From: an uncultured Lentisphaeria bacterium
Lineage (GTDB): Bacteria > Verrucomicrobiota > Lentisphaeria > Victivallales > UBA1829
Reading direction: 5' to 3'
Length of the DNA stretch: 64,000 nt
NCBI GenBank assembly: GCA_949282305.1
Contig: CASDPB010000013.1
Location: 1 to 64,000, forward strand
Under the pieces are notes generated by a model that did no database searches, had not been told where the DNA came from, and saw only the letters and a list, made by a program, of their open reading frames with translations. Position 1 is the first letter of the stretch. The number at the start of each line of letters is the position of its first letter. Below are positions 1 to 8,405 of the stretch, piece by piece. The translations under genes were made by a program, and so were the position numbers.

Positions 1-138
1 ATAATCCGGAGACTGCTTGAGCAGTTGTCCGGGGATGGGGTGCGACTGGAGAACCAAGTTCAAAGCCCCTTGAGGGGCAGGCCGGTATCATGCCCTTATA
101 GGGCTGGAACAAGCCACCGGCTCAGCCGGTGGTTTTGA
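1..138 (+). mobile_element. Candidate right end of an IS200/IS605-like element with tnpB 3' remnant
   Basis: A plus-strand frame is open from the left edge to a TGA at 136-138. It contains the short string GDGVRLE, which resembles the C-terminal end of TnpB proteins. Three small hairpins follow in tandem: CCCCTTGAGGGG, GCCCTTATAGGGC and CCACCGGC-TCA-GCCGGTGG (114-132), the last followed by TTTTGACT. IS200/IS605 right ends carry such hairpins and double as the scaffold of the TnpB guide RNA. The element would end against the stop codon of the next gene. Only the last 138 bases are visible, so this is an inference. The alternative is a set of terminators. Confidence 0.35.
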
Positions 139-139
139 C

Positions 140-451
140 TTATGCTTTGAACCGCAGATGACACTTGGGACAGTGGTACAATCCGATCACGTTTTCGTCG
201 ATCAGCTTGCCAGCCTGAGCGCCGAGCAGACCTCCGGAGGTGACGCCCCAGAGGAGATTCAGGATACCTCCCGCGACAGCTCCGATGGTCGTGCCGACAA
301 CTCCCAACGTGCTTCCAGCACGGGCACCGCGAACCATGCCGACAATCACAACGGCTCCTCCTGCGGTAATCCCGGTTGCGGTTCCAACCGTACTGGCCCG
401 ATGAAGCGGATTCGCAATCGAGGCACAATTCGGACAAAAGACTTTCGCCAT
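140..451 (-). CDS. Small zinc-ribbon protein with a glycine-zipper core
   Basis: The product is 103 residues from an ATG at 451, with a good ribosome site (AAGGAGT) eight bases upstream. Two CxxC pairs sit at the ends (Cys6/Cys9 and Cys94/Cys97) and should form one zinc ribbon. Between them, residues about 22-80 are almost all Gly, Ala, Val and Thr with GxxxG spacing, as in glycine-zipper membrane segments. The likely picture is a membrane-inserted hairpin with a zinc-bound end. No function is recognised. It sits among mobile-element genes. A longer in-frame start at 697 lacks support, because it runs into the gene upstream. Confidence 0.6.
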   Translation of the reverse strand: MAKVFCPNCASIANPLHRASTVGTATGITAGGAVVIVGMVRGARAGSTLGVVGTTIGAVAGGILNLLWGVTSGGLLGAQAGKLIDENVIGLYHCPKCHLRFKA

Positions 452-567
452 AGTAACGACTCCTTCTTTCAGTTGATAAAACCGGCGACCGAAGCCGCCG
501 GGGTGCATGATACTCCGGAAATCGCACCATTTTTTCCGGAGGGCGTACCAAGGCAGAGCGCCGTGGA

Positions 568-1303
568 CTATCTTTTCCAGAGTCCCGCCGGTTTGCCGTC
601 CAGTCCGAACAGTCGGGTCAGACTGCGGTAGCACTGGTCGGCACGGGCGGGACTGTACTTCTTGGCGGTTTCGGTGAAGGCGTTCAACAGACTCCACCGG
701 GTCGGTTCGGCGAACTCCTCATGCCGGGGATGTTTGAACTCCTTCCAGACGGTCAGAATATCGCACGATGGAATCGCCTGACGCCTGACGTTCCGCCGCC
801 ACCACCAGCGAAGCACGAACTTCATCATCATTGAGTTCATCGATCTTCAACTCCTCTGCTACGTTTTCCAAAGTCAGAAACTCCAGTTCCAGAGCGTTCA
901 CGGCTTCCAGAACCAGACCGTTCAACTCGATCCGGGAGGTGTGCCGACGCTTCAGAACCGTACTTCCTCCGAAGCACAAATTACTGCACACATGGACACT
1001 GATTCCCGCTGACAAACCAACCGCAATCGTGCGGTCGTGGCTGTTGCGGATGCCGATGCAGCGGCTCCACTCCATGCTCGAACTTTTGTTGATCCGGATC
1101 ATGCCGAACATCCGCTGTCTGTCACGAGCCAAGCCATACTGCTCCTCAAGGATCGTCCAGCGATGCGTTTTCACGACATCGGTTACAGCATCGATCACTT
1201 CGCTGTGCGGAACCGGCCTCCAGCTCGCGGTAGCGATCGGAGTCGGAACCATTGCGATCTCGTCACGCCCGACGAACTTCCCTTCACACATCGTCAATCC
1301 CAT
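568..1303 (-). pseudogene. DUF932 phage/plasmid-like protein, interrupted by a frameshift
   Basis: Translation starts at an ATG at 1303 behind a CAGGAG site. It gives about 175 residues resembling the DUF932 family common on plasmids, phages and integrative elements (N-terminal WRPVPHSEVIDAV). The frame then runs into a stop at 719. The family's C-terminal part (ILTVWKEFKHPRHEEF, then WSLLNAFTE and a Tyr-Arg-Ser-Leu-rich end) continues in the next frame down to 568. The switch lies near 755-800, and one extra base would explain it. Together the two parts give about 245 residues, a normal family length. It may be a decaying gene, a programmed shift or a sequence error. Confidence 0.6.
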
Positions 1304-1372
1304 AATTTTTTGCTCCTGTTATTGTTTTTTGTTGAAATGATTGTATATTAAAGGAAACAGGAGGGATACACC

Positions 1373-1609
1373 ATGAGTCCGACAAAAATCACTGAAGTAA
1401 CTTTGCCGAACGGAGTAACCGTTCCTGTCGTTTCTGCCGTGGAAACAGATGATACCACCACAGAAACCTTGCGAAATGTTGCCGCGAAAGCCGGTTCTCA
1501 TGCGGTTGAAAACGCCTTGTCGCGCGGCGTGTCCGTTACTGTCGCCAAAGCAGATAAGATTGTAACAATCCATCCGGACGGCAGCGAAAGCATCATCGGA
1601 GCGTTGTAG
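1373..1609 (+). CDS. Small protein paired with the zeta-toxin-like kinase; possible antitoxin
   Basis: The product is 78 residues from an ATG preceded by AGGAGGG. The N-terminal half looks like a small beta-rich segment (VTLPNGVTVPVV). A helical stretch follows, then an ending in VTIHPDGSESIIGAL. It lies four bases upstream of the zeta-toxin-like kinase and on the same strand, opposite to all neighbouring genes. Small proteins commonly precede zeta-like kinases. The antitoxin role is inferred only from position and size, and no DNA-binding motif is visible. Confidence 0.55.
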   Translation: MSPTKITEVTLPNGVTVPVVSAVETDDTTTETLRNVAAKAGSHAVENALSRGVSVTVAKADKIVTIHPDGSESIIGAL

Positions 1610-1613
1610 ACTG

Positions 1614-2336
1614 ATGACTCCGCGTCTGAGAATGCTTGCCGGTCCCAATGGCTCAGGGAAATCGACTCTTGCAGCCCAGCTGAGTTCAGATTATGCCGTC
1701 AATCTCTATCGCTTTTTGAATGCGGATCTGCTCTTTGCCGAAGTGGTGCAAAGCCACCGGACGGCCTGTCCGTTTTCAATCGACAATGCCGAACTTATGC
1801 AGTTCGTAGCCCGGTCAACCTATCCCCGGGAATATAAACGTCCCTTTGAATCGGGGGAGATTTATATTGACGGAGAAGATTACCTGCACTTTTCGGTGAA
1901 CGGAATCAATTCCTATTCCGTAGCAATCGTCGCAGACTTCTTCAAAGAGCAATACTTGAAACACCGGATCAGTTTTTCTTTTGAAACGGTGTTTTCACAT
2001 CCTGCCAAGATCGATATCCTCAGACGGGCACAGGCAGCCGGATTTAAGACCTACATGTACTTCGTTGCGACCGAGAATCCCGTGATCAACGTAAACCGGA
2101 TCAAGGAACGGGTCGCTCTGGGAGGACATGATGTTCCGGAAGAGAAAACCCGGTCGCGATATTTGCGCTGCATGGAACAAGTCCGTTATGCTTTGCCATA
2201 TTTAAACCGGGCCTACTTTTTCGACAACTCAACGGAGCAGTCGATTTATCTGGCGGAGTATGAATCGGAGGTTGGTTTCTCTCTGCATTCAGAGCTCCTG
2301 CCATCTTGGTTCAGACGCTTCGTGCTGGGTGAATAG
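1614..2336 (+). CDS. Zeta-toxin-like P-loop kinase
   Basis: The product is 240 residues. A Walker A motif (GPNGSGKST, residues 10-18) opens the protein. A FSFETVFSH stretch near 120 and an arginine-rich lid region near 160-185 (NRIKERVALGGHDVPEEK) are typical of zeta-toxin/AAA_33 kinases. Classical zeta toxins phosphorylate UDP-N-acetylglucosamine and block wall synthesis, but many relatives have unknown substrates. Residues about 40-100 form an insertion not needed by the fold. The gene follows the 78-residue partner by four bases. Its 3' end overlaps the convergent nuclease gene by 91 bases. An ordinary kinase role cannot be excluded. Confidence 0.7.
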   Translation: MTPRLRMLAGPNGSGKSTLAAQLSSDYAVNLYRFLNADLLFAEVVQSHRTACPFSIDNAELMQFVARSTYPREYKRPFESGEIYIDGEDYLHFSVNGINSYSVAIVADFFKEQYLKHRISFSFETVFSHPAKIDILRRAQAAGFKTYMYFVATENPVINVNRIKERVALGGHDVPEEKTRSRYLRCMEQVRYALPYLNRAYFFDNSTEQSIYLAEYESEVGFSLHSELLPSWFRRFVLGE

Positions 2337-3133
2337 ACCAAAGTCGAATGCCACTGTCTGCAACGATCCCGATAGGGACACTCGCCGCAGGCGAATGATG
2401 TTTCATTAGGTAGGAACACGCCTTTGTTGATCGCGTACTGTGCCCGGTTCGCCAGCGCCTCGAAGCGCCGGAAGTCATGAAAGCCGCGACTGGTGTAGTG
2501 CGATTCACAACCCGGATTCTTCGTCTTGGTGATGACATCGAACCGAAAGAGCGGAGCCGTGCCGTTCTGCTTCTCGTAGGCATAGCTGAACACAGTCGCC
2601 TGTAAATCACGGTCAGCCTTGCCAGCAGGCCAGCGACTCGCCGAGGTTTTCCAGTCCACGATACAGGCATCCCGTCCATCCTGAACGATGAGATCGAACT
2701 CACCGATCAGGGGCTTGTCCAGACCGGAAACATCTACCTTGAATGCCTGCGCGACTCCTTTGATCGTGTAGTAATCCGTCCAGTTCGCCAACGCCGCATC
2801 CAGCATTTTCGTTGCAAGATTGATCACCGTATCGAAGTTCTCGCCCTCCTTGTAGATCAGGTTCGGAGTAGCGTCGGCTTCGATCCTGAACGCCTCCGAG
2901 AAACGCTCCACAAGCTCATCCTGCCGCAGAGAGTTTCCCATCATGCATTCCCATGCCTGAGCAGTCAATGCCGCATGAAACGCTTTGCCGAACGGAAAGC
3001 AGACCGAAGTCCGTTCGACCTCGGCCTGATCCACATAGCGGTACATGAATTGCGCCTGACAGATGTTGAGGTACGTATTCAATGCCGAATACGACCAGTG
3101 CGGTTCCTTCCGCAGTTCGTCAATGGTCGCCAT
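2246..3133 (-). CDS. PD-(D/E)XK nuclease of the RecB/Cas4 type with probable Fe-S cluster
   Basis: The product is 295 residues. The nuclease core shows GEFDLIV (Asp147) and DWKTS (Asp160, Lys162), followed by a Gln-Ala-Thr-Val helix near 178. Four cysteines, one near the N-terminus (Cys25) and three at the C-terminus (CGECPYRDRC, Cys249/252/258), match the iron-sulfur staple of Cas4 and AddB nucleases. I chose the ATG at 3133, not the one at 3148. The stop of the upstream gene overlaps it as TGATG, and GGAGGG lies seven bases upstream. With its clamp-like and 144-residue neighbours it looks like a DNA replication or recombination module of an integrative element. The last 30 residues overlap the convergent kinase gene. 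Confidence 0.75.
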   Translation of the reverse strand: MATIDELRKEPHWSYSALNTYLNICQAQFMYRYVDQAEVERTSVCFPFGKAFHAALTAQAWECMMGNSLRQDELVERFSEAFRIEADATPNLIYKEGENFDTVINLATKMLDAALANWTDYYTIKGVAQAFKVDVSGLDKPLIGEFDLIVQDGRDACIVDWKTSASRWPAGKADRDLQATVFSYAYEKQNGTAPLFRFDVITKTKNPGCESHYTSRGFHDFRRFEALANRAQYAINKGVFLPNETSFACGECPYRDRCRQWHSTLVYSPSTKRLNQDGRSSECREKPTSDSYSAR

Positions 3134-3564
3134 CACGCCGCCCTCCATTCATTGATCTGATTGGAGCACTGCTGACGGGACAACTGACGTACATCGGGAA
3201 CCTGGAACCGGGCTGCGATCTGCTGTGGTGTCACGCCACGCTGACGGGCAAGATCAAGCAGATACGAGAGCTGCTTCGGGCTTGCCGGAGCATCATTCTG
3301 ACGGCCCCCTGACCGGTTACCTTGAGGCCCATTTTTACAGGGCTTTTCCGGCCATTTTCTCCCGTAATTCGCGGGGCTTTTTCCATGTAATTCGGCTTCG
3401 ACAGAATTCCGTACCAAATCGAAGGTTTCGTGAATACGGGCTTGGAGTGCTTCACCGGATAACCCATCCGGAAGTTCAACCTCGACCGACGCATGATAGC
3501 TCTGGCTCGAATATTCCTCTCCTGCCGGAACCTTCTTCGAATACGATGCGTTGAGTTTCAACAT
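3133..3564 (-). CDS. Hypothetical mobile-element protein, 143-144 residues
   Basis: The start at 3564 is preferred because GGAGG lies seven bases upstream, while the ATG at 3570 is too close. The N-terminal half (residues about 1-55) has beta-strand character with a Ser/Tyr-rich patch. A Pro/Gly/Asn-rich linker follows. The C-terminal 50 residues (ASPKQLSYLLDLA, then VTPQQIAARF) look like a small helical domain. The stop is fused to the nuclease start (TGATG), so the two are translationally coupled. I do not recognise a function. Its position between a clamp-like protein and a nuclease suggests an accessory role in DNA processing. Confidence 0.6.
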   Translation of the reverse strand: MLKLNASYSKKVPAGEEYSSQSYHASVEVELPDGLSGEALQARIHETFDLVRNSVEAELHGKSPANYGRKWPEKPCKNGPQGNRSGGRQNDAPASPKQLSYLLDLARQRGVTPQQIAARFQVPDVRQLSRQQCSNQINEWRAA

Positions 3565-3650
3565 AGTCATTCCTCCATAAAAGACAGATAGCCGGGAGCC
3601 TCGCAGCCCCCCCCGGCTATCCGTCCGTCTGTATTTGTGTTTTTATTTGG

Positions 3651-5006
3651 CTAAATCGCCATCCTGATCCGCTCGATAGCGCGTTTGGCCTGAACGAACT
3701 CGCGCTCGCGCTGCTTCTGCTGAAGCACGGCCTCTTTGACCTTGCGGGCCAGAAGCGCCGATTCGTCGAGCAGCGTTCTGAGCTTGCCGCGCAGCTCCTC
3801 AATGGAGTGATTCAGTTCCTCCATCGGATCAACCGTTTCGGGAACAGGTTCCGGGTTGCGGACGACCGTCTGCACAGGGGCGGACACGACTCTCATTTCA
3901 TTGTTTTCCATCTTGGGTTCCTCCGTTTGAGTTTGAATGGTTTTGGGTTCCTGATTCTGTTTTTGAGGCTGATATAACGGTATCGTGATATAGCGTCCCG
4001 TACCTCCGGTTGCAAGGATCGGGAAATGTCCGTCACTCGCCTCAATCTTCGTATGCCCCTCCGACAACAGCCGAAGAAGCACGTGCTTGTTGAGTTTGAT
4101 CGAAACATCGTTCCAGTTGCCGATAAATTCCGCCGCTATACTGGTGTGCATCTCGCCAGCGAGAATGTTCAGATACCCCGGATCGCTCTGGTACAACTCC
4201 ACAGGATTATGCGGAGGCTGGTCGGGAACATTCTTGAGGAAGATTTCAAGCTGCTGACCACGCTCCGGCAGAAACGATACCGAACGGACCAATGCCTTCT
4301 GCGAGGGGATAACCTGTTTCCAGTTCGGATAGTTCCCCTCCAACCCATTCGCATACCAGACCCAGTGTTCCGTTTCGATGCGGCACACCTTCCCGGTTCT
4401 GTCCGTCCATGTGCAGAGCATACCGGATTCCGTTGTCCTGGTCTGCATCAGAGCCAGCGGAAGCGGTATTGTGAAGTCATCCACATTCAGAGGAACGTAG
4501 ATGTTCAGCAGTTCCTTGCCGTTGGTCGCAGTGATCCCCTCCCGGCACAGGTTGATTCCCTGCAAGACCTTGCGCGGGTTGTTCCGGTCCACAAGCGGAG
4601 ATGCCGCAGCAAACAGAGCGACAAAGTCCTTCGGCAGTTCACTGATGGAGCAATGTTCACTCTCATCGGGAACCCGCCACTCCACACCGGACATCGGAAA
4701 CAAAGTCCTCTCCCCAACGCGCAGAGTTCCTTCGCTGTCTTCGATCTCAAGCACTTTGTTCCGGTATCCGCGAACCGCATCCCGGAACTCATCGAATCCC
4801 ACGATACAGCGGAACTCAACTTTCCCAGCACACGCCGTTCGGAACGTCATCTGTTCAGACGGAGAACGGGTGTTGAAACAGACTTTGCCATCCCCGCATT
4901 CGACCAACAGGGATTTATGCTCCGGAACCGGAGACATCCGACTGATCAGTTTCCCGAGCGCAATCAACGCTCTTTCCAATTCATTTTTGTTCATTTCAAT
5001 CTTCAT
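3651..5006 (-). CDS. DnaN-like sliding-clamp homologue with C-terminal coiled-coil tail
   Basis: The product is 451 residues from an ATG at 5006 behind GGAGG, chosen over a start at 5036. Residues 1 to about 345 follow the layout of bacterial beta clamps. The N-terminal strand MKIEMNKNELERAL, the RKVLQGINL...ATNGKELL segment and the HTKIEASDGHFPILATGG segment match places where DnaN has its repeated domains. The usual clamp length is about 370. The extra part is a Pro/Gln/Glu linker and a charged helix (about 395-451) likely to form a coiled coil. It would ring DNA and recruit partners, perhaps the nuclease downstream. The assignment is from pattern only and the relationship is distant. Confidence 0.6.
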   Translation of the reverse strand: MKIEMNKNELERALIALGKLISRMSPVPEHKSLLVECGDGKVCFNTRSPSEQMTFRTACAGKVEFRCIVGFDEFRDAVRGYRNKVLEIEDSEGTLRVGERTLFPMSGVEWRVPDESEHCSISELPKDFVALFAAASPLVDRNNPRKVLQGINLCREGITATNGKELLNIYVPLNVDDFTIPLPLALMQTRTTESGMLCTWTDRTGKVCRIETEHWVWYANGLEGNYPNWKQVIPSQKALVRSVSFLPERGQQLEIFLKNVPDQPPHNPVELYQSDPGYLNILAGEMHTSIAAEFIGNWNDVSIKLNKHVLLRLLSEGHTKIEASDGHFPILATGGTGRYITIPLYQPQKQNQEPKTIQTQTEEPKMENNEMRVVSAPVQTVVRNPEPVPETVDPMEELNHSIEELRGKLRTLLDESALLARKVKEAVLQQKQREREFVQAKRAIERIRMAI

Positions 5007-5029
5007 ACACAACCTCCGTGATGTTGAAA

Positions 5030-5066
5030 ATAACAAGCCCCTCCGATCCCGAAAGACCGGAAGGGC
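5030..5066 (-). terminator. Hairpin with U-rich tail upstream of the clamp-like gene
   Basis: The arms 5037-5045 (GCCCCTCCG) and 5058-5066 (CGGAAGGGC) pair over nine positions with one G-U. They enclose a 12-base loop and are followed on the minus strand by TTGTTATTTT. The hairpin could end transcription from the R-M genes or act as an attenuator in the clamp leader. Confidence 0.45.
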
Positions 5067-5419
5067 CGTTTGATAAGGTTCAGGCCGATCTCTTCAGCCT
5101 GCTGTCACGATGGTTATATATATGTGAAATTGGAAAGAAATACACACAATTGTAACTGTATTGATAGCAATGGTACTCTGCAATGCTACTACCTGAGTTT
5201 GTTCGGGATAATAGCTTGGGGTTGTCGACAGATATTTCATATTCGGACTGTTTGAGGTGTGGTACTCATTGCGAGTCTTTTCATCCGAAAAGGAGACAAC
5301 TTCCTGAATACTGCGGTGAGCGGCTTCCTTTTGCAGCCGGGTCTTGCTGAACACCCAGACTGTGTCCTGCCAGCTGCCCCTGTGTGGAAATGCGGTATAG
5401 AAACAACAGACGAGTCGTT
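5067..5419. other. Non-coding gap between the specificity subunit and the clamp-like gene
   Basis: No gene is supported here. The open frames have no ribosome site and no recognisable product. One copy of an 18-base near-repeat (5285-5302) is present; its partner lies at 8649-8666 on the other side of the R-M genes. Confidence 0.5.
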
Positions 5420-6493
5420 TTATTCAACCGGCTGACCTCCTTTTCTACCCATGTAAGCGAGATACAACTTGTATTTCTTCAACATCATATTTCTGGAATA
5501 TTGCTCCATATACTCATAGTCAGGTTCACCGGAATCATCCACAGGGAGCATTACCTGCATGTTCTTAATTCGAGCGTCATTTATCTCTCGATTAAAGTTG
5601 AAATTTGACCCCTGTTTTTCAATCAGTGCTGTCATAAAAAGATAGCAATATTTCGACATACCTTCTGTCTTTAATGCCGTTACATGGTCACTTGCGACAA
5701 AATCGAACGGTTCGTAAAAAGCCGTTCCGACGCTTCCACTATTCGCAAGACTAATACAATCGCCGAACACACGTGTGCCTGACGTGGCTTCAATATAATC
5801 ATCTACACCGTTATTATTCGCAGTTGAAGACACGTAAGGAATCATGCCGGCAACATGGTCTGCAGTCTTCAAGCGTTTTCCTCGCTGAATCATTTCGAAA
5901 ATCTCTGGCATCTTAAAATGAGACCATTCCTTTTCGTTCAGCGCTGGAATCTCAACAGGTTCTCCTATTTCCTCGATACACTTCTCAACGTAAGTGCGAT
6001 ACTTTGACAGCAGTGCTTCGCGCTTTTGCCGCGTATACTCGGCCATGTACTCATAATCAGGCTTGCCAGAATCAGTGACGGGAAGCATATTCTGAATGCG
6101 ATGTGCTCTTGGAAGTGAAATAGAGCGCCCATGACCAAAAACAGCATGTTGCTTTGAAATGCTCGCTGTCATACAAATCAAGGCATCTGGTGATATGTCT
6201 TCTTTCGGATGCAATGCGGTTACATGCGTATCCAATGCAAAATCAACAGGTTGATAATATGCAAGACCTGCGCCTCCATCACCATCATTATTCAGCGATA
6301 TAACATTGCCTCCCTTAATGACCTTTGCCGGTTCATCTATAAAGCCTTTTATCCCGTTATTTACTTTTCGAGCAGAAACGAGCGGAATATAACCTTGAGC
6401 AAGCGATGCCATGTTCTTCTCTTTGCCTCTCTCAAAAGTAAACATGGAATCCAACTCAACTGCATCCCACGTCTTCTCATCAAGACTTTGCAT
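5420..6493 (-). CDS. Specificity (S/B) subunit of a BcgI-like restriction-modification system
   Basis: The product is 357 residues, in two similar halves (about 1-175 and 190-357). Each half is a target-recognition domain: a variable block with LVSARKVNNGIKGF or YVSSTANNNGVDDY, then a VTAL strand, and an ending in LPV.DSG.PDYEYM. The ATG at 6493 has GGAGG eight bases upstream and overlaps the end of the methylase gene by 14 bases. The size and gene order match the B subunit of BcgI rather than the longer HsdS of classical type I systems. The subunit chooses a split DNA target; the target itself cannot be read from sequence. Confidence 0.85.
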   Translation of the reverse strand: MQSLDEKTWDAVELDSMFTFERGKEKNMASLAQGYIPLVSARKVNNGIKGFIDEPAKVIKGGNVISLNNDGDGGAGLAYYQPVDFALDTHVTALHPKEDISPDALICMTASISKQHAVFGHGRSISLPRAHRIQNMLPVTDSGKPDYEYMAEYTRQKREALLSKYRTYVEKCIEEIGEPVEIPALNEKEWSHFKMPEIFEMIQRGKRLKTADHVAGMIPYVSSTANNNGVDDYIEATSGTRVFGDCISLANSGSVGTAFYEPFDFVASDHVTALKTEGMSKYCYLFMTALIEKQGSNFNFNREINDARIKNMQVMLPVDDSGEPDYEYMEQYSRNMMLKKYKLYLAYMGRKGGQPVE

Positions 6494-8405
6494 CACCGTC
6501 ACCTCCCTTGAACAGATACTCGCGGTTCTGCATGATCATCGAAAACTCAAATGTCAGATAGTCACCAATAGCTTTCTCAAAGTCGGCGTCTGTTGGAATT
6601 TCGTCGTTAAAGTAATAGAACGAATGCAGCCACTCGTCATCTGGCTTCACTGTCGATTCAACACAAAATTTTGACGGTGCTTCTGCGCGGTCGAACCAGA
6701 CATCCAAGAGATGTTGCTTCTTGTCCTTCGCAGAATCGCCTTCAATGAGGCCGACGTGTGCCCGCACCTCATAGCCGTCGCTGCGGAAGTCGATGAATTT
6801 GCAGACCTTATCTTCATCATGTGGCTCATGTGCCGTAAATATAGCGATAACCGGATTTACACCAACGCCGTAAAAGGTGTCTGTGTTACATGTAATGACA
6901 CCTTCCAACGTATGTTTTCTCATGATGCTGGCCTTAAAATTCTGCTCGTCCTTGGTTTTACCAGTCATCGATGACTGAGGTACAATCACAGCAGCGCGTG
7001 CGCCAACGGTAAGAGAATCTAACAAGCGTTCAATAAAAGAGAGTTCGTATTGTTCTGGATCAGCTTTCGTGCCTTGAGAATAAGGCGGATTCATCAAACC
7101 TACTGTAGCACCCTTCAACTGCACTTGAGCGGGATTTTTCTTCAAGAAATCACAACATTCCAAATTGCTGTTTCCATCCCGGCGGAGAATCATGTTGGCA
7201 GCAGCTACGGCAAACATATTGCTCTGAAGCTCGAAGCCGTGAAGCTGCTTCTTCTTGATGTTCTTCTTTTGTGCGTCTGTGTCAGCCAGCATCAGCATCC
7301 GGTGCATTGCTGCAATCAGAAATCCGGCTGTTCCGCAGGTTGTGTCGATAACAATGTCATCCGACTGTACGTCTACCAATTCACACATCAAATCGCAGAT
7401 ATGACGGGGTGTTAGGATAATGCCCAACGTCTGTCCATCGCCGCCGGAGTAACTCATAAATTCGCCATAGAATCGGCCAATGAAATCCTCGCTGGTCTTC
7501 TGGTACTTGATGTTGCGGAACACATGTTCATACAGGAACTCCGTGTAATACTTCAAGGGAGTCTTTCCGAGCGTTTCATTCATCTCGTTCAGGCGGAAGC
7601 TGGTCTGCAAAATAGCGAACTCTGCCAGCAGCTTGTCTTTCTTCGCATCAGGTCCGACATTAGAGCGCGTCAGACGCCCCTTTATCGCATTCATCAGCTT
7701 GTCACCATCACGCATACCTGGCGTTTGGTCTCCGGTCAATGAATTGATCGAGAAGCCACCGAACTCAATCTCGTCCAGCGCCAGTAGAATACCTGCGACG
7801 ACCAGAGGTTTATCTTGGTCTTTCAAAGTCCCATATGTACGCAGATACTCATGTAAATCAGCTGCATCTTTCAGAATCTGCTCGGTCGTCTTCTCGATGT
7901 CAGTTGCTTCTTCCAGCACATAACGAGTATAATACTCGCTGATATTTTGCTCAGAGAATGAGATAAAAGATTCAATGTCCGGCAACTGCTTGTAGCCCTC
8001 ACGATCATCCACCCACAGCGGTGTAATGATATGATGTTTTGCATCACCGGAAACACCAACCGCAAACACCTTCTTAAACGCCGTATTCTGCGCAATATGC
8101 TTGGCATAAAAGTATGCGCCATTCACAGCGTAATCAGTCACTGCTTTCAAATTCATATCAATGATGCCGGAATCGGTCAGCTTAATCTGTTTGTCCATGC
8201 CGGCCTTGTCCTCAATAACGAGAACAAAATCACCAATGACAGCAGTATATTCAGGATATCCGACGTTACCAGTCCCACGCTTCGAAGCGCTCTTCAGGGC
8301 TTCGTTAATTTCCTTCACATTGCTGCCCTGCGCATCGAATCGAATTTTGCACTCGTCAAGCTGGGCCGCGACCCAAAGATCTGTCTTTACTTCTTTTTTA
8401 GCCAC
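6480..8405 (-). CDS. BcgI-like R-M subunit A: fused nuclease and N6-adenine methylase
   Basis: The product is 641 residues, starting with GTG at 8405 behind AAGGAGG. The N-terminal part carries a PD-(D/E)XK-like set: Pro51-Glu52, then VIEDK (Glu65, Lys67). The methylase part has a helical HsdM-like bundle, the AdoMet-binding motif DTTCGTAGFL (about 354-363) and the catalytic NPPY (439-442). BcgI-type (type IIB) enzymes have this fused A subunit of about 640 residues plus a separate B subunit, and cut on both sides of their site. No separate HsdR lies nearby. The start overlaps an upstream mini-gene (GTGGCTAA), so translation is coupled. Confidence 0.85.
   Translation of the reverse strand: MAKKEVKTDLWVAAQLDECKIRFDAQGSNVKEINEALKSASKRGTGNVGYPEYTAVIGDFVLVIEDKAGMDKQIKLTDSGIIDMNLKAVTDYAVNGAYFYAKHIAQNTAFKKVFAVGVSGDAKHHIITPLWVDDREGYKQLPDIESFISFSEQNISEYYTRYVLEEATDIEKTTEQILKDAADLHEYLRTYGTLKDQDKPLVVAGILLALDEIEFGGFSINSLTGDQTPGMRDGDKLMNAIKGRLTRSNVGPDAKKDKLLAEFAILQTSFRLNEMNETLGKTPLKYYTEFLYEHVFRNIKYQKTSEDFIGRFYGEFMSYSGGDGQTLGIILTPRHICDLMCELVDVQSDDIVIDTTCGTAGFLIAAMHRMLMLADTDAQKKNIKKKQLHGFELQSNMFAVAAANMILRRDGNSNLECCDFLKKNPAQVQLKGATVGLMNPPYSQGTKADPEQYELSFIERLLDSLTVGARAAVIVPQSSMTGKTKDEQNFKASIMRKHTLEGVITCNTDTFYGVGVNPVIAIFTAHEPHDEDKVCKFIDFRSDGYEVRAHVGLIEGDSAKDKKQHLLDVWFDRAEAPSKFCVESTVKPDDEWLHSFYYFNDEIPTDADFEKAIGDYLTFEFSMIMQNREYLFKGGDGDAKS

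Noticed and set aside
2246-2336. Overlap of kinase and nuclease 3' ends as a sign that one gene is false
   Set aside because: Both genes have clear motifs and good starts; convergent 3' overlaps of this size occur in mobile elements.
5094-5354. Minus-strand frame of 86 codons between R-M and clamp genes
   Set aside because: No ribosome site, no family and no plausible structure; left as non-coding gap.
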